DNA from: Telopea speciosissima
Taxonomy: Eukaryota > Streptophyta > Magnoliopsida > Proteales > Proteaceae
Direction: 5' to 3'
Assembly (NCBI RefSeq): GCF_018873765.1
Contig: NC_057918.1
Location: forward strand, 61,134,871-61,198,870
DNA: 64,000 nt
Shown: positions 24,060 to 35,439 of the stretch, piece by piece
Layout: each line of letters starts with the position of its first letter
Numbering within the stretch: the stretch's first letter is position 1
Notes under the pieces: generated by a model
The model's input: only the letters and a program-made list of their open reading frames with translations
Databases searched by the model: none
What the model was told of the DNA's origin: nothing
Translations under genes and position numbers: made by a program

Positions 24060-25517
24060 GTGCGTGAATGAAAATAAAGGTGATATATAGAGCTGCAATA
24101 ACTATAGAGGCATTAATTAGCATAAAATTAATAAGTCATACTATAAAATTGTGGAGAGGGTTATTGAAACCCATTTGAGACAAGAAACTACTATTACAGG
24201 GAACGAATTTGGTTTGATGCCAGGAAGATCCACGATGGAAGCTATTTACCTAATTAGGAGACTTTTAGAAAGATTTAGAGATTGCAAAAAGGATCTCCAA
24301 ACTCCGAAGGGGGTTACTCAATTGGCAAGGACCAACACCTCACAAATAAGAGGTCATGAGTTCAATTCTCCTTGGGGCCTAACTATAAAAAAGCATGAAG
24401 GATCTCCATATGGTCTTTGTTGACCTAGAAAAGCTTATGACAGAGTCCTTAGAGAGTTAATCTGGCAAGTACTAGAGAAGAGAAGTGTTTTAAGTAAATG
24501 TGGACATAATTAAAGATATGTATGATGGTGTGGTTACAATTGTAAGAACTATGGGGGGCCACGGTAGTGAATTCCCAATTACAATTGGGTTACATCAAGG
24601 ATCAACTTTAAGCCCTTATTTGTTTGCATTTCTGATGGATGATTTAACTAAAGACATTCAAGATGAGGTTCCTTGTTGTATGCTCTTTGCTAATGATGTT
24701 TTGGTGGATGAGACAAAAGTAGGGTTTAACGCCAAGTTAGAGTTATGGAGATCGACCTTAGAATCAAAAGATTTTAAGATAAATAGAACGAAGATGACTT
24801 ATGTGGTGTGTAACTTTTGTTACACTAGGACGGATAATGAGGTGGTGAAAATTGATGGGAGGGAGATTGCGCAAAGTGATTATTTTATGTATCTTGGCTC
24901 AATCATAAATAAAGAAGGTGATTTAGAGGATGATATTTCACTGAGAATTAAAGTAGGATGGATGAAGTAGAGAGGTGCGTCTGGAGTGATGTGTGATCGG
25001 CATATTCCTTTAAAACTTAAAAAGAAATTTTTATAAGACAGTCATACAACTGGTTATGATGTATGGTGCGAAAATTTTTGTAGGCAGTTAAGAAGCATCA
25101 TATAGATAAACTCAGTGTAGCAGAGATGAGGATGGTGAGATGGATGGGTGGCAACCGAGGAAGGAAAAAGTAAGGAATGATCATATTAGAGTTTGTTTGG
25201 GAGTAGAATGATTATATTAGAGCTTGTTTGGGAGTAGCTCCGATACATGATTAACAACGAAAAAGTTGTTTGAAGTGGTATGGCCATGTTCAATGGAGGC
25301 CTTTGGATGCGCCAGTACGGAGGAGTGATTTGATTCAGATTGAAGGAAGTAAAAGAGCTAGGGGCAGACCTAAAATGACCTTAGGAGAAGTGGTGAGGAA
25401 AGACATGCCTAGCATAGGCCTTGTATCAAGTATGACCTCGAATAGAGCTGATTGGAAGGCAAGGATCCATGTAGCCGACCCCATTTAGTTGGGATAAGGC
25501 TGAGATGTTGTTGTATT
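24060..25517 (+). pseudogene. RTE-type LINE fragment, reverse transcriptase
   Basis: 5'-truncated LINE. Visible reverse-transcriptase segments include FGLMPGRSTMEAIYLIRRLL, GLHQGSTLSPYLFAFLMDDL and a catalytic box FANDVLVDE, where the first Asp of the usual FADD is Asn. The C-terminal segment GSKRARGRPKMTLGEVVRK is characteristic of plant RTE elements. The tail ends CCCATTTAGTTGGGATAAGG then TTGTTGTA. Stops and frame changes occur, for example at 24968, and the endonuclease part is absent. A 98-bp SINE-like insert interrupts the reverse transcriptase. Confidence 0.85.
24300..24397 (+). mobile_element. SINE-like insertion inside the LINE
   Basis: 98 bases flanked by an exact 11-bp duplication AAGGATCTCCA (24289-24299 and 24398-24408). 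It contains an A-box-like TTACTCAATTGGCAAGGA and a B-box-like GAGTTCAATTCTCC, as in tRNA-derived SINEs. Without it the LINE frame reads through from CKKDL into VFVDLEKAYD. Confidence 0.7.
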
Positions 25518-26445
25518 AGAAATGAAAGACACTCATGTTACTTAATTCTGGTAAGTACAAACGCAATTTATTGCGGTAAGCAAATCTTTGTAACAAAAGA
25601 AAAGTACTTTGTTGTCAGATATGAGAGACTCCATACAAATATTAATACTCATCTAATCTAGTTACATAACTGCTCAATTCTACTACAATTGATTTTAGCA
25701 TTGTTCATATCTGATGGAGTTAACTGGCTGGGTGGAATGATGCTACTGCTTGTCTACTAGGATATGATACCCCCCCCCCCAAGGGTCAAAATACGATAGT
25801 ACCAGTTTTATGTGTGATGATGTTTAAGTAGATCCAGTTTGCTCCTTTTCTTCTTTTTTTTGCTTGTTAAAGCATCTTTGTTTTCCTTTCTTTTGCTCAG
25901 CCTCCTTTGCATGGTCCAACTTGGCTTCCCCAGTGGATTTGCTGAAGGGATTCCACCCCTTCTGCAGCATCAAGCTTCACCCTGGCATTGTCTGTGTCTC
26001 AACTTGGTTCAGTTCCCTTCTTCCACTTTTCCTGTCTCTTAGTACCGAAGTGGTTGTTCTGACCTTTGTATTCATCCTTTGCATGTGAAGTGTGTCTTTT
26101 ACTATTTCTGTTATTGCTTTTTTGTCAAACATGGGTTTCTTCAGGATTTCATACCTGTGAGATGGTTCTACAGAATATTGTGAATGAATAAGAAAACCTT
26201 GGGGCCTGATTTACTTGCGTGAAAACCCAGTTGAAACTTTGAAAAGCCAAAGTTATTTGTCATTGGAGGTCCACAAGTACCTGATTTGCTTAGACATGTC
26301 TCAACTCCTGTTGACATATTAGTTAAAAACTGGATGCCTAATATTTATTTTTTTATTTTTTGGTATAAACACCAACTTTCTTAGTTGTAATGTGCAGACA
26401 TAAGAGAGAGAGAGAGCTATGGGTACTATCTCTTTAAAACAGCTA
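25518..26445. other. No recognised gene
   Basis: Contains a 12-base C run near 25771 and a (GA)n run near 26405. No domain-bearing frame. Confidence 0.4.
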
Positions 26446-26752
26446 CAAGGTTTTTTTTACCCTTGTGTAGGTTGGAAGGGTGATTTTAAGAGACATTATA
26501 TCGTTTAAGAGAGATGTAAGATACATGTGGATATGATCAAGAAACATATGGAAATGCTTAGGATATATGCAAAATACAGTTTTGAAGCATAAAACACTAT
26601 GAATAAATAATATGTAAAATATATCATATTAAAAAGGAGAACAAAGTACGACTAGACAAGTGCATTCAATTGATTAAATATAAAGAATGAGGTTTCTTAA
26701 ATGTATTGTATCAGTTAGTATCTGCGGATACAGAAGGATACTTAAAACCTTG
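26446..26752. mobile_element. Short GTATCG-family hAT-type element
   Basis: Begins CAAGGTTTTTTTTACCC and ends GGATACTTAAAACCTTG, giving inverted ends like those at 37215 and 49960. The interior shares GGTGATTTTAAGAGAC with other copies. Flanking 8-mers (AACAGCTA and CCTACGGG) do not match, so borders or history are uncertain. Confidence 0.55.
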
Positions 26753-27010
26753 CCTACGGGGAGGTTCTTCCTATACCACCCTCAACCACACGAGTGTCAA
26801 ATGAGGGGGAATGGGTTTTTTGGGAGTCGCCGCCTAGATCGTCTAGGACTCATAAATGTGTCTACCTTTCGTGGGGAGGGGGGGGGGGAGAGAGAATGAA
26901 CTCCAATGGGTAAGGCTTCGGTTTGCCCAAATCTCTGTGTAAACTAAAGGTTACAGGCTGGGAATGTGTTAGCCTGTTAGGCACCCAGTCCGCCCGGCCA
27001 GAGGGCGGTC
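26753..27010 (-). mobile_element. Tat/Ogre-like Gypsy non-coding fragment
   Basis: GGGAGTCGCCGCCTAGATCG, GGTTTGCCCAAATC and CTGTTAGGCACCCAG follow the order known from Tat/Ogre LTR/leader DNA, opposite in sense to 15761-16080. A 12-base G run lies near 26879. No protein part is present. Confidence 0.4.
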
Positions 27011-28579
27011 TTCTTCTATTTAGACCATTCCTAATCTTCCTAGTCCTATTAACTACTCTTCTATACTATCATGTATAGTATAGCTGTAAAAGAGCTGATC
27101 TTAATCTAGGTTGCTAGGTTATAAAGCAGATAATAAACCATGTGAAGCTATCTACACTAGCTATGTAATGTACAGGCTATCATACTAAAGCTAAAAAGCA
27201 TGAATGAAGGGGAATGAAGGGAAATAAAGGGAAATAAAGAAATACTATGTAAGTGAACATAACTTTTTCAAGCTGCATATGTGCCCTCAATAGGGATCAG
27301 GTCAAACATAGTTCAAGCCATGGTTCAAGATCTTGGTTTCACAGCAACCTGAGATGAAACCTGGGCTTGAAATTGGATCATACCAGGTTTCATTGGGTTT
27401 CGATGTGTTTTGGCATGGTTGAACCCAGGGCATAAAATGCTCTGTCTCAAACAAAACCCCTTACAAGTTTGAAGAAAAACTCCACTGTTTTCGCTGGTTC
27501 AACCTAGGGGCTGTTTTTGGCCAAAGACTTCGATTTGTTGCCTAAATTAGTTCATTAAAGATCATTTTCTTTCATTCCCATCAAGATTCAGCCCTTCTAC
27601 ACCTTGGATTGGAAGATTGGAGCTTGAACGAAATACCTTTTTTCCCCAAGTCTAATTTTTGGTAGGAAATTTTTTTAGGTTGAATTATTTATTGAATTTT
27701 CCCGCAACATATTTTTGAAAAAGATAAGGTTAATAAAATTGAAAATAAATAAGAAAAGTATTATGTATTGGTTTGAAAAATCAAGAAAAATAATGTAAGT
27801 ATTGGAAATACGTTTTCATCTGAAATTCATTAATTATTTTTTGGTGATTATTTAATTATTAATTATAAAAAATTGTTTTAATTAGGAAAATAAATATAAG
27901 ACTTAGGGGGATATTTAGAATAAACTTTGTTGCATTTTTAGGAGCTATATTTGTTGTCTACATGTTAATAATCTTTGTGTTCTTGTTGCAACAGTGCGCT
28001 AACTAGTGCATAATGGTTGGAGAATGCAGAGACATTGCATGGAGGCATGGGAGACCCCTTTTGGCTAGCAAGAAGAAAACTGAGAGCAATAATTGTCACA
28101 AAAAATTTTCGGGGAGGTGGGGCCACTAGGCTGGCGTGGCATCTTGCTGGTGGTGACAAAAATGTCACAGGCTACCATAGTGTTCCAAGTGAGATAAAGA
28201 CGGCCATGGCAGCATATTTGAGGGGCGGGGTACAGAAAAGGCACGACAAGAGGGCAACCAAGGGTGACGTTGATGATGCATATCTAGAGAGGATGCCTGA
28301 GTTAGGGGAGGAGGATTATGACTGCGAGGAGCTATATTGGGATGATGCAGAGACATCAGTAGAGTCTGAACAACTAAGGAGGGGGCAAGGGTTGCGAGCA
28401 AAGCTACCTTTAAGATGGAGCAAGAGAGGTTGTTGTAGATGGCTAGGGGAGTTGGTTCATCCACACAGGCTCTAGTAGAGCCAGGGGGAGAGGAGGCTGG
28501 GATAATGAGAGCCAGAGCTCCCATTTAGGAGGAGCCAGAGTGTGAAGGCCCAAGCCCTAGCCTCACCCCTACTCCCAGT

Positions 28580-28715
28580 CATAGTTGTCAAGGCGTCCCC
28601 TAGGCGTCTAGGCGCCTTGGTTGCCTAGGTGGGCGCCTTAACCGCCTAATTGGTGTCACCTTGATTTTTTACCCTCTCCGACGCCTTGGATCACCTATCC
28701 GCCGTGACAACTATG
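28580..28715. mobile_element. 136-bp GGCG/CGCC-family MITE in the hAT gene
   Basis: Starts CATAGTTGTCAAGGCGTC and ends GCCGTGACAACTATG, an inverted pair. Flanks CTCCCAGT (28572-28579) and CTCCTAGT (28716-28723) are an 8-bp duplication with one change. The interior is filled with CTAGGCG, GGCGCC and CGCCTTGG words. Confidence 0.85.
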
Positions 28716-30475
28716 CTCCTAGTCCGTCACCCAGTAATTGAGATCCTTAAGTCGGATCTTGCCCTCTTTCCAAGACAGGACATGAAACAAAAGAAGATCA
28801 AGCATATGTGGACTAAGTGAAGGAAAAAGTAGGCATTACTTTCTTCAAGTGGGCTTTCGACCACAATATTCCAGCCCATTCCACTACACGACCATGCTAT
28901 CAGAACATGTTAGATGAGATAGGTAGGGCTGGCCTAGGAGTGAAGGGGCCTACAACATATGTGATGTGCAATATTTACTTGCCTCACCACAAGAAAGAGT
29001 TACAGGATTATATTGAGGGATTATAGCCTATGTGGAGACCCACTAGACAGTCCATCAACTTCATGGTATATATTGTGATGGGAGGATTGTGTTCCTTAAG
29101 TCAATTGATGCATCCAAAGAAAAGAAGGATGCAAAGTATATTTACAAGCTGTTGAAGGAGGTGGTGAAGGATGTGGGGGTTGAGAATGTGGTATAGGTTG
29201 TCATTGACAACGGGAGAAAATTTAAGAAGGCAGGGGAAAAACTCGTGAACAATCCCAGGTACAGACTCTTCTGGACTCCATGTGCTAGCCACTGCATCGA
29301 TCTCATGTTGAAGGGCATGGGGAATCTGAAACTTGTGAGAGAGGTTGTAGAGAGGGCAAGGCAAGTGGCCACTGTTGTCTACAATTATGGATTTACCCTG
29401 CAGATGTTGGGGAGCAAATATGATGGGGACTTGGTGAGGCCAGGGTTGACACACTTTGCCACAAACTACATCGCTTTGAAGAGCTTTGAGACAAGGAAGG
29501 CTGCACTTAGGTTCATATTTGCTTCAGAAGAATGGTTTGAGTGGCACGAGTTGGCTTCTCGTGGAGGTCGGGCAGCCTAGACGATCATTTCTAGTGACAA
29601 GTTCTAGGATGACTTTAAAAATGTTGTTAAGATCTTAGATCTGATCGTCAGCGTGTTGAGAACGGTGGACTCATAAAAGAAGCCCACCTTACCACACTTG
29701 TGGGCAGCTATTAATAGATGAAGATGCAGGTGGAAGCAGTGTATGGATGGGGTAACACAAGGTTCATTGCCATTATCAAAGATCGCTGGGAGAGAGCTCA
29801 TGCATCCACTGCATAAGGCCTTGAGTTTTCAATTTGTTCACCTCAATTCAACTTTTCATTTAGTTGCTTATTCACTAGTTTGCATTGTTTTTACTATACT
29901 ATCTCAATCCCAAGTACCAAGATAAACACAAACTTCTGATGAGATAAGGTCTGATAGATGTAGTTCAAACGGTGGTGATGAGGCTTGAGCCAAATGCAGA
30001 TGCTCAGTCGGTTGTCAATTAAGAGGTGAGACTAAGGCATTGTTTGGTACTTAAGAACTTATGCAATTATAAATTTGGTATTGATGCTAACACGATCCAA
30101 ACATTGAAATGGATATAGATGAAAACCTTCAGGGATGGCATTGGGAGTTTTGGCTGGTAAGCGGCCATTGCTGGTCGGGATGGCACTACTGCTGGTTTGA
30201 CCAATCAGTAGTCTTTTCATTCATAATTATGTTGTATGCATCATTGTTTACCATCACATAACAATACTCTTTAATGCTCTTATGCAGCTGAATTGTGTTT
30301 GCTATATAGAAGAGGTTCACCTACTCTGAGCAATATAGCAGTTAAAGTGCTCTCCTAGACATGTTCTGCCATTGGGTGTGAGCATAACTGAAGTACGTTC
30401 AACCTCATGCGCTCCAAGAGGCGGAACTGATAGGGTACAAAGCAGTTGGAAGATTTGGTGTATGTGCATTACAAC

Positions 30476-31739
30476 CATGGTTCGAGAACTCGGTTGCGGT
30501 ACTGGTTTCACCCAGCCAAAAAACCTAGTTGGGCTGAGATCTTGGCAAGGTGGTGCATGTTTTTTAAAACTCAGTTGCTGGTTTCGGTGGTTTTTTTTAC
30601 AAAGTTTGGTTATGAAACTTGGTATACAGCTAATTTTGGGCCATTTAAACACAATGCCACTATCAAATTGTCCTAAATCGAAGTCCAAGTAAGAGTTTGA
30701 CTTCGGACCTTAGTTTGGTAGGCTACGATGTACTCTTAGGCCTTATTCTACACATAATTTAGTAATAGAAAGAAATCAAATCATACAATTAATATAAAAC
30801 AAATTAAATAGGCATTAGAAATGTAAAAGTGTAAAAGACATCAATCTTAACATATACATCTCTCATCCCAAGCCATCATATTGCTGAATCATGTATTCCT
30901 CTGAGTGTGCCATAGGAATCCCATGTCATAATGTTGCTGAAGAATTGCACATAGTCTTCCACACAAGTCATGTTTATGTTGTCATCAACTAACTGAAGGT
31001 GCCCTATCCTAGTGTATGGAAGAGGCGGTTGCGATGAGGTCGATCCAGTGCTACTGCCACCAGGCTGTTGAACTACCATCGGCATGTATGGCTTGGTTGG
31101 GACTCTGTGAGGCCGTAAAGCATCCAAAAGTGTCCAACGTACATAAAATTCACTTCCAACCAATCACTATTGACCCTATTTTTTTCAATTTTTTTTTTTG
31201 CAAGAAAATCATTTTTTTTCAGAATTTTTTTTATAAAAATAATAATAAAACATTCATTTGGACTCCATGAAGTCATAAATCGGCCGAAGATGTGTAACAT
31301 ATATTAATTTGACACTCAACCACCAAGATTTGAACACATTTTTTGGAAGAAAAAAAATACATCTTGGGAAAAATGGTTTACCTTGTAATCCTCCAAACTT
31401 CAAATTTCAAACTTCTTTGAATTTGTTGTAGATGTAGCAAATTTGAAGTTGGATGCAGCTTCTCTGCGCAATCCGATGATTTTTCGATGGAAAATGGGAG
31501 CAAAACCATGCAATTTGGGTTTTTTGAGTATTCTCTATCGAGACCAAAGAGAGAAGCAAGATCTCGACTGGTCCCGGTCGAGATCTCCATCTCTTATATG
31601 GGCCAGATACTTAAGTGAACCGAGATCTCGGCCGAGTCGAGATATTGTAAACCATGCATTTTGCCGGTCATCTCATCTCGCCATTTCAAAAAACTGAGTT
31701 ATTAGTCTTACTAAGATCTCGTCGAGTTCTTGTTCCATG
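30476..31739. mobile_element. 1264-bp hAT-type element nested in the hAT gene
   Basis: Left end CATGGTTCGAGAACTCGG, right end CGAGTTCTTGTTCCATG, flanked by exact ATTACAAC (30468-30475 and 31740-31747). It contains no transposase. The right half is rich in GAGATCTCG and CGGCCGAG words. It splits the host transposase between VHYN and MRLRS, so excising element plus one flank restores the frame locally. A truncated relative lies at 33757-35044. Confidence 0.9.
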
Positions 31740-33240
31740 ATTACAACATGAGATTGAGGAGCATATATGCCTTGGCATGGACAATGATACAATCCAATCG
31801 AGTTGAGCAAAATCTTTCAGTTGGAAGAAGATGAGGAGGATCCCCTTTATAGGTGGGTCAGGGATCGAGGTGAGCCCATGTTGGATGAGGCTGGGGGTCG
31901 GTCTTACACCTAGATTACTTAACAGATGGGTGCTGATGTCATGTATGGCATCAAATGGCAAAGTTCACATAGAGATCCAATGTTCATTTGAGCCTCAGTC
32001 TTGTGGAGATGATAGAGGAGTGGTTGCACTCCTTTGATAACACTCTCATTCCTGCCCCAAGTCAGGGCCATGATGGTGGTGGTGGTGGTGGTTATGGTTA
32101 TGATGATGGTGATAGGTTAGCAGCCTGACGCGAGGATAGATGTTGCAGGATCTGGAGCCAGTGCCAGAGCCCGTTAGATTCACAGGGTAGAGTCTGTTTT
32201 ATCATGCCACGTAGGATGAGGATCACGGTACCTCGTTCACGTACTAGGAGAGGCTACACTTGAGGTCCACATAGGCATATGTATTGAGCTTGTCTGGAAC
32301 AATGGATGCCATGAGTTTGGGTGAGAGTAGGATGTGGGCTTTGGCGTGTACTATCCTTCACAGGACAGAGCCTCAGTTCAGCATCATGTTGATAGTGGCT
32401 TCGAGAGTGTCGGTTCAGCTGCTTGGCATAGTGGATATGGTGGTGGACCATCCTTCGTGAGCACCAGTTCTGCATTTGGAGGCTATAGTTGCTATGATGG
32501 ATCTTCTAGTTCATTCCATGGCTCTGAGTATAGGGGTGGATCAGGTGCTGGGTCATCTTTCACCGACAACATCTGCTCGTATCCGAGCCAACAATTTGTG
32601 CCAGCTCCACCCAGTTTCAGTCTTTGTTAGTCATTCCCTAGGTCTGGATACCTCCAATACGCTGATGATGGGACTTATAGATGGGAGGTCATGGACTATC
32701 AGAAAAATTGGGCTGAAAACATGTCATGCGATACATATGTGGTGCATTCCGAGGAGCGGCTACGATTTATTCAATCATACACAGATTGTGGAATGGATCC
32801 ATTAACAAACTCCTCGTGGAATTGACTGGTGAGTGTTGTATGCTTGTTTTTCCATCCTATTGTATGTTTTGATTGTTTTAATAGCTTATTTACATTTCTA
32901 GTAGCTAAATTTATATGTAGAGACAATGCTTATAATAGGAATAGTATACAACAGCACTCAACGTTACCTAGCAAACATGGGTCGAAACCATAAATACCAT
33001 TTTGGTTTTTTTTTTTTTTTTTGGTTGGGGGGGGGGGAGTTTAAACTAACTCATGGAATAGGTGTATACTGTTGAAAATATGCAGGACAAAAAAAAACCA
33101 CAAGTTATGGACCTCGAAACCTTGGTTTTGAGTTTGCTAAAAAAAAAATACCAGCTTTCGACCTGGTTTCAGTCAAAACTGCTAAATCTCAGTTTTGGCC
33201 AAAGTCAAAACCGGCCTCGAAACCAAGATTTAGTCCCTTG

Positions 33241-33756
33241 GTTCAAGCAGCATGGTACTTTATTCCAACATGTTATGTATTCGAATGTATGTACTTTGTA
33301 TCTTATACCAACATTTTACTATGCGTGTCTTCATACTAACATTAATTAGATTAACTAATTTAAACTCTTAAGAACTCTGATTAGGGTGAAAACCCTAATT
33401 AGGGTCCCTAACTAATTTATTTATCTATATTTAACTATTTATCTAAATAAATAATTGAATCAGGTAGGAGAGAAAAAAAAACACCTGTTTTGGCCAAGGA
33501 GGCCTCGCAGTCAAAACAATGCTCAAAGCAAGGGACCTGCAAAACAGTAATTCATATGAAATAATGGCCAAATGACGTTGTCTTCACACCAAAGGCTGGA
33601 TACGGGCTTGATAAAACATAGCTATCCTAGAAGTTTTGGTGTATTCTGATAGGATTTGAGTACCCAAGTTGCCCTAGGGGCAACATGTTAATTTTCTATT
33701 GTGCGATCTTTGAGAGCAATGTTGAACTCAATTCATAAAACATAGCTCTATCCTAG
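33241..33756. other. Spacer between two hAT-type elements
   Basis: No gene. A 31-33 base direct repeat (ATAAAACATAGCT...AAGTTTTGGTG) occurs at 33611-33641 and 33735-33767, the second copy overlapping the start of the truncated element. Confidence 0.45.
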
Positions 33757-35044
33757 AAGTTTTGGTGGGTTTTTGACCTAGTTTGGTCATGAAATTTCAT
33801 ATACAACCTATTGTGGGCCATTCAAACACAATGGCACTATCATATTTTCCAAAATTAAATTCCAAATAGGAGTTTGACTTTGGACCCTAGGTTGGTAGGT
33901 GAACCTTGGTACTAATAGGGCCCTATTCTACACATAATTTAGTAATAGAAAGCAATAAAAGGCACAATTAATGTAAAACAACCTAAATAAGCATTAGAAA
34001 TGTAAAAATGTAAAATACATCAATCTTAACATAGACCTCTATCAACTCCTCTTTTGATCTCACTTGAATCACTTCTCACTTATACAGTTAAATATCAAAT
34101 TAGGGGTGCAAGTTTTGCCCTGTTGGCCCGAACCCGCCCTGAGCCCGAATAGGGCTTGGGCTGAGATACCCTGACCCTAAGGGCGGGTCAGGGCTGGAAA
34201 TGTCTGACCTTGAGTCAAGGTCGGGTCGGGTTAAGGTTGAGCCTCAAGCTAAGCCCGGCCTAGCCCAGCCCGACCCTGTTTAAGTTATACTATAAAATAT
34301 AAATTGATATTATAATATATATCATAAACTCTAAAAATCACACATTTTAATATTATATATGAAGGTAATAAGTGATATAATATGTTTTATTATAATATTA
34401 TTTTAAAATTGACAATTTTCTCTCTGGCCCAGCCAAACCCATGCATCTATCTCTTTCCCACCCCATAATCAGGGCCAAATAGGGTCAGCCCGGCCCGACC
34501 TGACGGGTCAGGGTTGGATTTTTCAGGCCCTGACTTAGGGTCGGGTCGGGCCTGTGCCCAGCTATGGGGGCTCAGGGTTGGGCTGGGGTTTTAAAAAGCC
34601 CGGCCCAACCCGACCCTATTGCAGTCCTATATCAAATACTAATACATCATTCCAATACTAAATACTAATACATCATTTCAAATCTTCTTCAAAGTTCTTT
34701 GGATTTGTTGTAGATCTTGCAAGTTCGGTGTTTGCTGAAGTATCTCTGCGGAATCCAACGTTTTTTCCGTTGAAAAATGTGATCAAAACCAAGTTTTTGG
34801 TTTTTTCTAGAGCTTCTTTGCCGAAATCAGCGAGACGACTGAGAGCAGTCGAGATCTCGACTGGTATTGGTTGAGTTTAAGTCCATTTTATATAAAGGTT
34901 TGGTTCAATCTTGGTTGAACAGATCTCGATCGCAATCAAGATCTCGGCCGAGACAATGCATTCCTTCTATTTTGCCTCTAATCTCATCTCGATAATGCAA
35001 AAAAGCGAGATATTACCAAGATCTTGGCGAGTTCTTGTTCCATG
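33757..35044. mobile_element. Left-truncated relative of the 30476 element
   Basis: 33757-34045 matches 30590-30870 (TACACATAATTTAGTAATAG, GTAAAATACATCAATCTTAACAT region), and 34670-35044 matches 31400-31739, ending GCGAGTTCTTGTTCCATG. The left inverted end is missing. A 529-bp insertion (34101-34629) sits between the two matching parts. Confidence 0.75.
34101..34629. mobile_element. GGGTCGGG-family hAT-type MITE
   Basis: Begins TAGGGGTGCAA and ends TTGCAGTCCTA, flanked by exact TATCAAAT (34093-34100 and 34630-34637). Both halves are built from CGGGTCGGG, GCCCGGCCC and CCCGACCC words around an AT-rich middle. No coding content. Confidence 0.85.
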
Positions 35045-35059
35045 ACTGGAACGGATTAG

Positions 35060-35330
35060 ATGCAACAAAAGCGGTGACTGGCTACAAGAACACAGGCGAC
35101 ACAGCGAAAGATGATTGGCTAGAATCAACCCACAATATTGAACGGCTATTTTTTAGCACTTGTTCAATATCAGTTGACGTGGCGACAAAACAATGGTGAC
35201 CGGCTATAACAACACATGGTTGACGGCTTGACTCAGCAAAAGATGACTTGCTAGAATCAGCCCACAGTTAGAAACACAATATTGAACAACTATTTTAGCC
35301 CTCGTTCAATATCAATTGACACAGCGATAC
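35060..35330. repeat. Two-unit tandem repeat, period about 122
   Basis: GGTGACTGGCTACAAGAACAC (35073) recurs as GGTGACCGGCTATAACAACAC (35195). AGATGATTGGCTAGAATC, CAATATTGAAC and TTGTTCAATATCAGTTGAC follow in both units. Confidence 0.6.
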
Positions 35331-35439
35331 AGGGGGAGAAGATTCTTGACCAAAGCACCGTCAATCGACCCAGACTTTATGGTGTAGTATGTACAATAAA
35401 AAATGCCCTTAATACCGGAGTTGGATGCTGGATCAATTT

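Larger units (their letters stand above)
28017..32823 (+). pseudogene. hAT transposase (BED finger, DUF659-type), broken
   Basis: The N-terminus shows a BED-like finger split by a frame change: NNCHKKF in one frame, GGGATRLAWHLAGG in the next (about 28080-28160). A segment with ITFFKWAFDHNIPAHST follows (28840). The DUF659-like core carries DNGRKFKKAGEKL and TPCASHCIDLMLKGMGNL (about 29200-29330). LNPKYQ lies near 29905 and LEDLVYVHYN at 30446-30475. The frame resumes after a nested element with MRLRS at 31748, then a Gly/Ser/Tyr-rich tail (32400-32620), ending about 32823. Stops occur throughout. In plants such proteins cut and reinsert hAT ends. This copy cannot. Confidence 0.8.
27319..33240 (+). 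mobile_element. hAT transposon with TIRs and 8-bp target duplication
   Basis: The left end CATGGTTCAAGATCTTGGTT and the inverted right end (ending AAGATTTAGTCCCTTG) agree at about 17 of 23 positions. Both are flanked by an exact GTTCAAGC (27311-27318 and 33241-33248). The interior carries a decayed hAT transposase on the plus strand. Two later insertions, 28580-28715 and 30476-31739, account for about 1.4 kb, so the original element was about 4.5 kb. Both ends carry GGTTTC/GAAACC words. A non-functional former autonomous element is the best reading. Confidence 0.85.

Noticed and set aside
32334..32630. A Gly/Ser/Tyr-rich frame as an independent gene
   Set aside because: It lies in the C-terminal tail of the hAT transposase pseudogene, in order with the segments before and after it.
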